From positions 43,833-107,832 of the forward strand of contig NZ_FUYF01000011.1 in the NCBI RefSeq assembly GCF_900167555.1: DNA of 64,000 nucleotides. Direction: 5' to 3'. The position numbers and the translations under genes were made by a program. The stretch is from Gemmiger formicilis. Lineage in GTDB: Bacteria; Bacillota; Clostridia; Oscillospirales; Ruminococcaceae. The first letter of the stretch is position 1; each line of letters begins with the position of its first letter. Under the pieces are notes generated by a model. The model did not search any database. It was not told where the DNA came from and saw only the letters and a list, made by a program, of their open reading frames with translations. Positions 60,921 to 64,000 of the stretch are shown here, piece after piece.

Positions 60921-61067
60921 CTTCCCCCGAGGGGGAAGCTGTCAGCGGCCCCGACCGCTGACTGATGAGGGGCTGCCTTGCCGTTGCCGTCCGCTATCGG
61001 GGCGCCACGGTACACACGCCCCTCATCCGGCCCTGCGGGGCCACCTTCCCCCAAAGGGGAAGGCGAG
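60921..61067. repeat. CTTCCCC/GGGGAAG giant stem-loop between convergent genes
   Basis: GGCTTCCCCCGAGGGGGAAG, CTGTCAGCGGCCCCGACCGC, TGACTGATGAGGGG, CCCTCATCCGGCCCTGCGGG, GCCACCTTCCCCCAAAGGGG. It lies between dinB and the anti-sigma-like gene. Confidence 0.75.
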
Positions 61068-61075
61068 TAGAACCC

Positions 61076-61669
61076 TCAATTCGCCATAAACTCCCAATAC
61101 GCCCCGTCCATCTCCACGATGGCAACGCCGTCCTCGGTCACCCAGTAGGAATACCCGGTACCAAAGTTCGAGCACCCGTCCGTCTCCGGGAAGGCGTCCC
61201 GGTCAACGCTTGTCTCAATGACCCCGTCAGCCCCGCGGTCCGGGGGGCAGTCCACTGCGCTGCCCGTATCAAAATACAGCACGCCGTCGATCTGTACACA
61301 CTGCGCCAAGCCCAGAGCGATGCCGGAAGCGGCGCTGTCCTTTTCGACAGCAGCTCCCTCGTCGGCGTCCGCGGCCTGGGGCGCGGCGGCATCCAACATC
61401 GGCATGTCCGGCGCGGGGGCGGTCTCGGCAGCGGCCTCCGGGACGTCGGCGGCCATGGCGGCTTCACTGGCTATGCTGCTCTTGCGCAGTGCGCCGCTCC
61501 GCCACACGGCTGCGCCGCCCAAAACTATACAGGCGCACGCGGCCACAGACACGACCTGCCGCCAGTGCAGATGCACCACCCGGCGGCGTTTTTTCACCGG
61601 GGCGTCGGCGGCCAGGATCAGGTCGTCGTCCACATGGCCGATGGCCTCAAATAATTCGCGTTCTGTCAC
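61076..61669 (-). CDS. Membrane protein, probable anti-sigma partner
   Basis: 197 residues. A short N-terminal cytosolic part (MTERELFEAIGHVDDDLILA), a KKRRR basic patch and one membrane helix (~38-56) precede an extracellular acidic Ala/Pro/Glu-rich linker. A C-terminal domain with ALGLAQCVQIDGVLYFDTGS and SYWVTEDGVAIVEMDGAYW ends the chain. The start overlaps the sigma-factor stop by 4 bp, the usual layout of ECF sigma and its membrane anti-sigma. No zinc-binding anti-sigma motif is present, so the assignment is by context. Confidence 0.75.
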   Translation of the reverse strand: MTERELFEAIGHVDDDLILAADAPVKKRRRVVHLHWRQVVSVAACACIVLGGAAVWRSGALRKSSIASEAAMAADVPEAAAETAPAPDMPMLDAAAPQAADADEGAAVEKDSAASGIALGLAQCVQIDGVLYFDTGSAVDCPPDRGADGVIETSVDRDAFPETDGCSNFGTGYSYWVTEDGVAIVEMDGAYWEFMAN

Positions 61670-62226
61670 AGTGCAGCACCCCTTTCCTGTAAGTAGGCGG
61701 CCAGCTTGCCGCGCGTGCGGTGCAGCGTCACCCGCACCTTGCTCTCGGTCAGGCCGTACCGCGCGGCAATGTCCGCCGTCGCGTCGCAGTACCAGTACCG
61801 ACGCAAAAATATGCTGCGCGTTTCCTCCGGCAGCGTGCGCAGAAACGCGCTGATGAGCCGCCCGGTCTCGGCAGCGTCAAAGCTGTCCTCCACGCTGCCC
61901 GGCGCGGCGACGCATTCGGCCAGCTCGTCCAGCGGCGCACAGGTCTGCCCGCTGCCGCGCTTCTGCGCCGCCGCCCGGTCAAAGCGGTCCAGCGCGAGAT
62001 TCCGCGTGATGCGCCCCAGATACGGAGCCAGCCGCGCAGGCCGGTTGGTGGGCATGCTGTTCCAAGCGGCCAGCCAGGTGTCGTTCTCGCATTCCTCGGC
62101 GTCGTGGGCGCTGTGCAGAATGTTGTCAGCGATCTTGCGGCAGTACGCGCCGAATTTCGCCGCCGTCTCGGCCAGCGCCTGCTCGTCCCGCGCCCAGTAC
62201 AGGGCCACGATTGCGGCGTCCTCCAT
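61666..62226 (-). CDS. ECF-type RNA polymerase sigma factor
   Basis: 186 residues from the ATG at 62226 (AAAGGAGG upstream). Region 2: FGAYCRKIADNILHSAHDAEECENDTWLAAWNSMP, YLGRITRNLALDRFDRA. Region 4: LPEETRSIFLRRYWYCDATADIAARYGLTESKVRVTLHRTRGKL. It directs polymerase to a small regulon, probably an envelope stress response, under control of the membrane partner encoded downstream. TGTAAC upstream (minus strand) could be an ECF -35, suggesting self-activation, but this is weak. Confidence 0.93.
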   Translation of the reverse strand: MEDAAIVALYWARDEQALAETAAKFGAYCRKIADNILHSAHDAEECENDTWLAAWNSMPTNRPARLAPYLGRITRNLALDRFDRAAAQKRGSGQTCAPLDELAECVAAPGSVEDSFDAAETGRLISAFLRTLPEETRSIFLRRYWYCDATADIAARYGLTESKVRVTLHRTRGKLAAYLQERGAAL

Positions 62227-62278
62227 GGTTTCAGCCTCCTTTATTATATAAGGTAGGGATTTTTTTGCGGATGTTACA

Positions 62279-62305
62279 GAAAAAGTCTGCCGACGGGGCA
62301 GACTT
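62279..62305 (-). terminator. Terminator of corA
   Basis: Minus strand: AAGTCTGCC/GGCAGACTT followed by TTT, between corA and the sigma-factor gene. Confidence 0.75.
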
Positions 62306-62339
62306 CATGCAGGGGTGAACATTGCTCGCCCGGTATAGC

Positions 62340-63281
62340 TCACAACATGTGCTTCTTGTGCAGCACCCACGCCGCAAACACACAGAGCGCCAGCGTCAGG
62401 CCCAGCACAATGGCGAACCCGGCGGTGGTGTTGGCAAAGGGCATGCCGTCGGACTGCACGTTCATGCCGTACAGACCGCTGATGACGGTGGGCACGGCCA
62501 TCAGCAGGGTGATGCTGGTCAGGTACTTCATGGCGTTGTTCAGGCGGTTGTCCAGAATCGAGCTGAACAGCTCCCGCGTGCCCTTTATATCGTCGCGGTA
62601 GATGCTGGTCATCTCGATGGCCTGACGGATCTCAACGATGACGTCGTCGAGCAGCTCGCGGTCATCGGGGTACTGCTCCAGCCGCTTATAGCGGGTCAGG
62701 CGGTCCAGCACCGTAGCGTTGGCGCGCAGACTCGTGGCAAAGTAGACCAGCGTCGATTCCAGGCCGTGCAGCTCCATCAGGTCGCTGTCCTTCAGCTCGC
62801 CGGCCAGATTTTTCTCAATGGCCTGGCGGCGGCGGTCGATCAGGCGCAGCTCCTGCTGGTACATCGTGGCCGCGCGGTAGAGCAGCTGGTAGACGAACCG
62901 CATTTTCTTGCGGGTCGAGAACCCTTTGACCCGGCAGGCGGCAAAATCCCCGATAACGGCGGTATCGGTGGAGCAGACCGTGACGATCAGCTCCTGCGTC
63001 AGCAGAATGCCCAGGGGGATAGTCGTATAGATGCCCTCGCCGGCACCGTCTACCTTGACGGGGATGTCCACGATGATGACCGTATAGCCGTCCTCCAGGC
63101 TGATACGCGCCGATTCCTCGGGGTCCGTCGCGGCCACGATGTCCGCGGGCTCGATGTCCAGCGTTGCCGCTACCCGGCGGACCTCATCGTCGGTGGGGTT
63201 GGTCAGGCAGATCCAGGCCCCCTCGTTCATATCGTCAACGCGCGTCAGATGCTTATCCTGTGTGCGGTAAATCTTCATCAT
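62340..63281 (-). CDS. corA: CorA-family magnesium/divalent cation channel
   Basis: 313 residues from the ATG at 63281 (AGGTGG upstream). A long cytosolic α/β domain is followed by a coiled helix (LTRYKRLEQYPDDRELLDDVIVEIRQA) and two C-terminal membrane helices. The selectivity motif GMN is present in SGLYGMNVQSDGMPF (near 274). It forms a pentameric Mg2+ channel. A perfect 16-bp palindrome overlaps its -10, suggesting repressor control. Confidence 0.94.
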   Translation of the reverse strand: MMKIYRTQDKHLTRVDDMNEGAWICLTNPTDDEVRRVAATLDIEPADIVAATDPEESARISLEDGYTVIIVDIPVKVDGAGEGIYTTIPLGILLTQELIVTVCSTDTAVIGDFAACRVKGFSTRKKMRFVYQLLYRAATMYQQELRLIDRRRQAIEKNLAGELKDSDLMELHGLESTLVYFATSLRANATVLDRLTRYKRLEQYPDDRELLDDVIVEIRQAIEMTSIYRDDIKGTRELFSSILDNRLNNAMKYLTSITLLMAVPTVISGLYGMNVQSDGMPFANTTAGFAIVLGLTLALCVFAAWVLHKKHML

Positions 63282-63298
63282 GGCTATTCCACCTAATA

Positions 63299-63314
63299 TA
63301 CTATTATAATAGTA
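63299..63314. promoter_or_regulatory. Palindromic operator overlapping the corA -10
   Basis: TACTATTATAATAGTA is perfectly palindromic and contains the minus-strand -10 TATAAT (63303-63308). The -35 is weak (CTGCAA at 63326-63331). Confidence 0.5.
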
Positions 63315-63419
63315 GTATACGGCTTTTGCAGAGGATACGCAAGGAGATTTTACTGCGTATGCGGCAATAAACGCAGCAATGTCCCGTCACCTCTCCGACT
63401 GCCCACTCCACCAGCACCC

Positions 63420-63600
63420 GCTCACCCCTCCACCACTCCGTAGGGGCCGGGCATGCCCGGCCCGCGCGCTTTTCCATAACCACCCTCTAATCTTCCGCAT
63501 CGTAGGGAGGGGTCTTGACCTCTCCGCCTGCCCGTTCCCGGCCGGCACCCGCTCACCCTTCCGCCACCCCGTAGGGGCCGGGCATGCCCGGCCCGCAACC
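63420..63600. repeat. REP-like units before the rRNA leader
   Basis: Two GTAGGGG units with core CCGGGCATGCCCGG (near 63440 and 63572) flank a GTAGGGAGGGGTCTTGACCT unit (63502) whose palindrome carries one mismatch. No gene in 63332-63745; 63600-63745 is AC- then A-rich. Confidence 0.75.
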
Positions 63601-63745
63601 TTCCCATCGCCTGCCGTCAATCTTCCACCACCCACCACCCCCCCCATAATTTGTGCCCACCAACCGCCATCACCCCAATATACACCTTGCCCAAACTTCA
63701 CCCTCAAACTTTGTCGAAAAAATCAAAAAAACTTGCAAAAACCTG

Positions 63746-63774
63746 TTGACAAAGGTCATACTACTTGCTATAAT
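63746..63774 (+). promoter_or_regulatory. rRNA-type promoter P1
   Basis: -35 TTGACA (63746-63751), 17-bp spacer, -10 TATAAT (63769-63774), with an A-rich UP-element-like tract upstream (AAAAAATCAAAAAAACTTGC). Confidence 0.85.
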
Positions 63775-63843
63775 AATCAAGCTGTCTCGCGAGCCCAGCC
63801 CGCGGCGGCAGCCGCTGGAGCCTTTACCTACAGCTTGTACGCC

Positions 63844-63872
63844 GTTTTTTGAAGAAAACTTCTTCAAAAAAC
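63844..63872. terminator. Palindrome between P1 and P2
   Basis: TTTTTTGAAGA/TCTTCAAAAAA around AAACT, with U/A tracts on both sides. It could act as a weak bidirectional terminator or processing site. Confidence 0.5.
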
Positions 63873-63886
63873 TTTCAGAAAACCTC

Positions 63887-63915
63887 TTGACAAACGAGAG
63901 AATCTGATATATAAT
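63887..63915 (+). promoter_or_regulatory. rRNA-type promoter P2
   Basis: -35 TTGACA (63887-63892), 17-bp spacer, -10 TATAAT (63910-63915). Followed, like P1, by a CAAGCTGTC sequence. Confidence 0.85.
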
Positions 63916-64000
63916 ATACAAGCTGTCACGGAAACGCGACAGCGCAGCAGGACCTTGAAAATTGAACAAAACTGAAACTTGTGGAACCTTGATCGTGGGT
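63916..64000 (+). other. Leader of a probable rRNA operon (runs off the window)
   Basis: Hairpin GCTGTC/GACAGC, then GGACCTTGAAAATTGAACAA, a sequence typical of the leader just upstream of 16S rRNA in Firmicutes. The 16S gene itself is beyond 64000. Confidence 0.65.

Overview
This window looks like chromosomal DNA from a GC-rich Gram-positive gut anaerobe of the Oscillospiraceae (Faecalibacterium / Gemmiger / Subdoligranulum type). That placement is inferred from GC-rich coding DNA with strong AGGAGG-type ribosome binding sites, TTGACA/TATAAT promoters, lipoprotein signals, sortase substrates, a seven-gene arginine operon, oleate hydratase, and many intergenic palindromes beginning GTAGGG. 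No phylogenetic test was possible. There is no phage, insertion sequence or CRISPR array.

Layout. 1-8.3 kb is phosphate homeostasis: a cut-off response regulator, a Na/Pi symporter behind three 11-bp-spaced Pho-box-like repeats, and pstS-pstC-pstA-(repeats)-pstB-phoU, in which PstS is circularly permuted. 8.5-16.5 kb holds a polyprenyl-phosphate sugar transferase, a GGDEF/receiver/HD-GYP protein, a secreted GHL10-type hydrolase, phosphoglucomutase and mannose-6-phosphate isomerase. 16.8-22.6 kb is a sortase-assembled pilus operon in the order tip adhesin, signal-peptidase-like protein without its catalytic dyad, shaft pilin, class B sortase, LPQTG base pilin. This matches the cpa-sipA-fctA-srtC-fctB order of group A Streptococcus FCT loci. 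22.8-28.2 kb carries an 18-codon micro-ORF, a transglutaminase-like lipoprotein and a small type IV pilus / type II secretion-like cluster (GspF/PilC, four small membrane proteins, PilT). 28.4-31.9 kb has oleate hydratase, a TetR regulator and a Nudix hydrolase.

32.4-41.2 kb is the arginine pathway argG-H-C-J-B-D-F, complete from glutamate because ArgJ recycles acetyl groups. Its promoter carries ARG-box palindromes, and structured repeats separate most of its first genes. 41.6-49.5 kb has a YitT protein, a lipoprotein, an EamA transporter, a heterodimeric ABC exporter and a ferredoxin-type aldo/keto reductase. Next come tRNA-Arg(ACG) and, divergently, an oligopeptide ABC transporter (oppBCDF with two tandem oppA genes). 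A second ornithine carbamoyltransferase (minus strand, own ARG-box-like palindrome), DNA polymerase IV, an ECF sigma factor with a membrane partner, and CorA follow. The last 260 bases hold two tandem consensus promoters and a leader that looks like the start of an rRNA operon.

The most distinctive large-scale feature is the repeat content. Short units made of GTAGGG plus a perfect palindrome keep the flank and the symmetry while the palindrome sequence changes. They resemble REP/BIME elements. At least four further repeat families (a 236-bp multi-hairpin element, CTTCCCC/GGGGAAG giant stem-loops, TTGTCAAAGGGGG-ended elements and AT-rich inverted-repeat elements) fill most of the remaining intergenic space.
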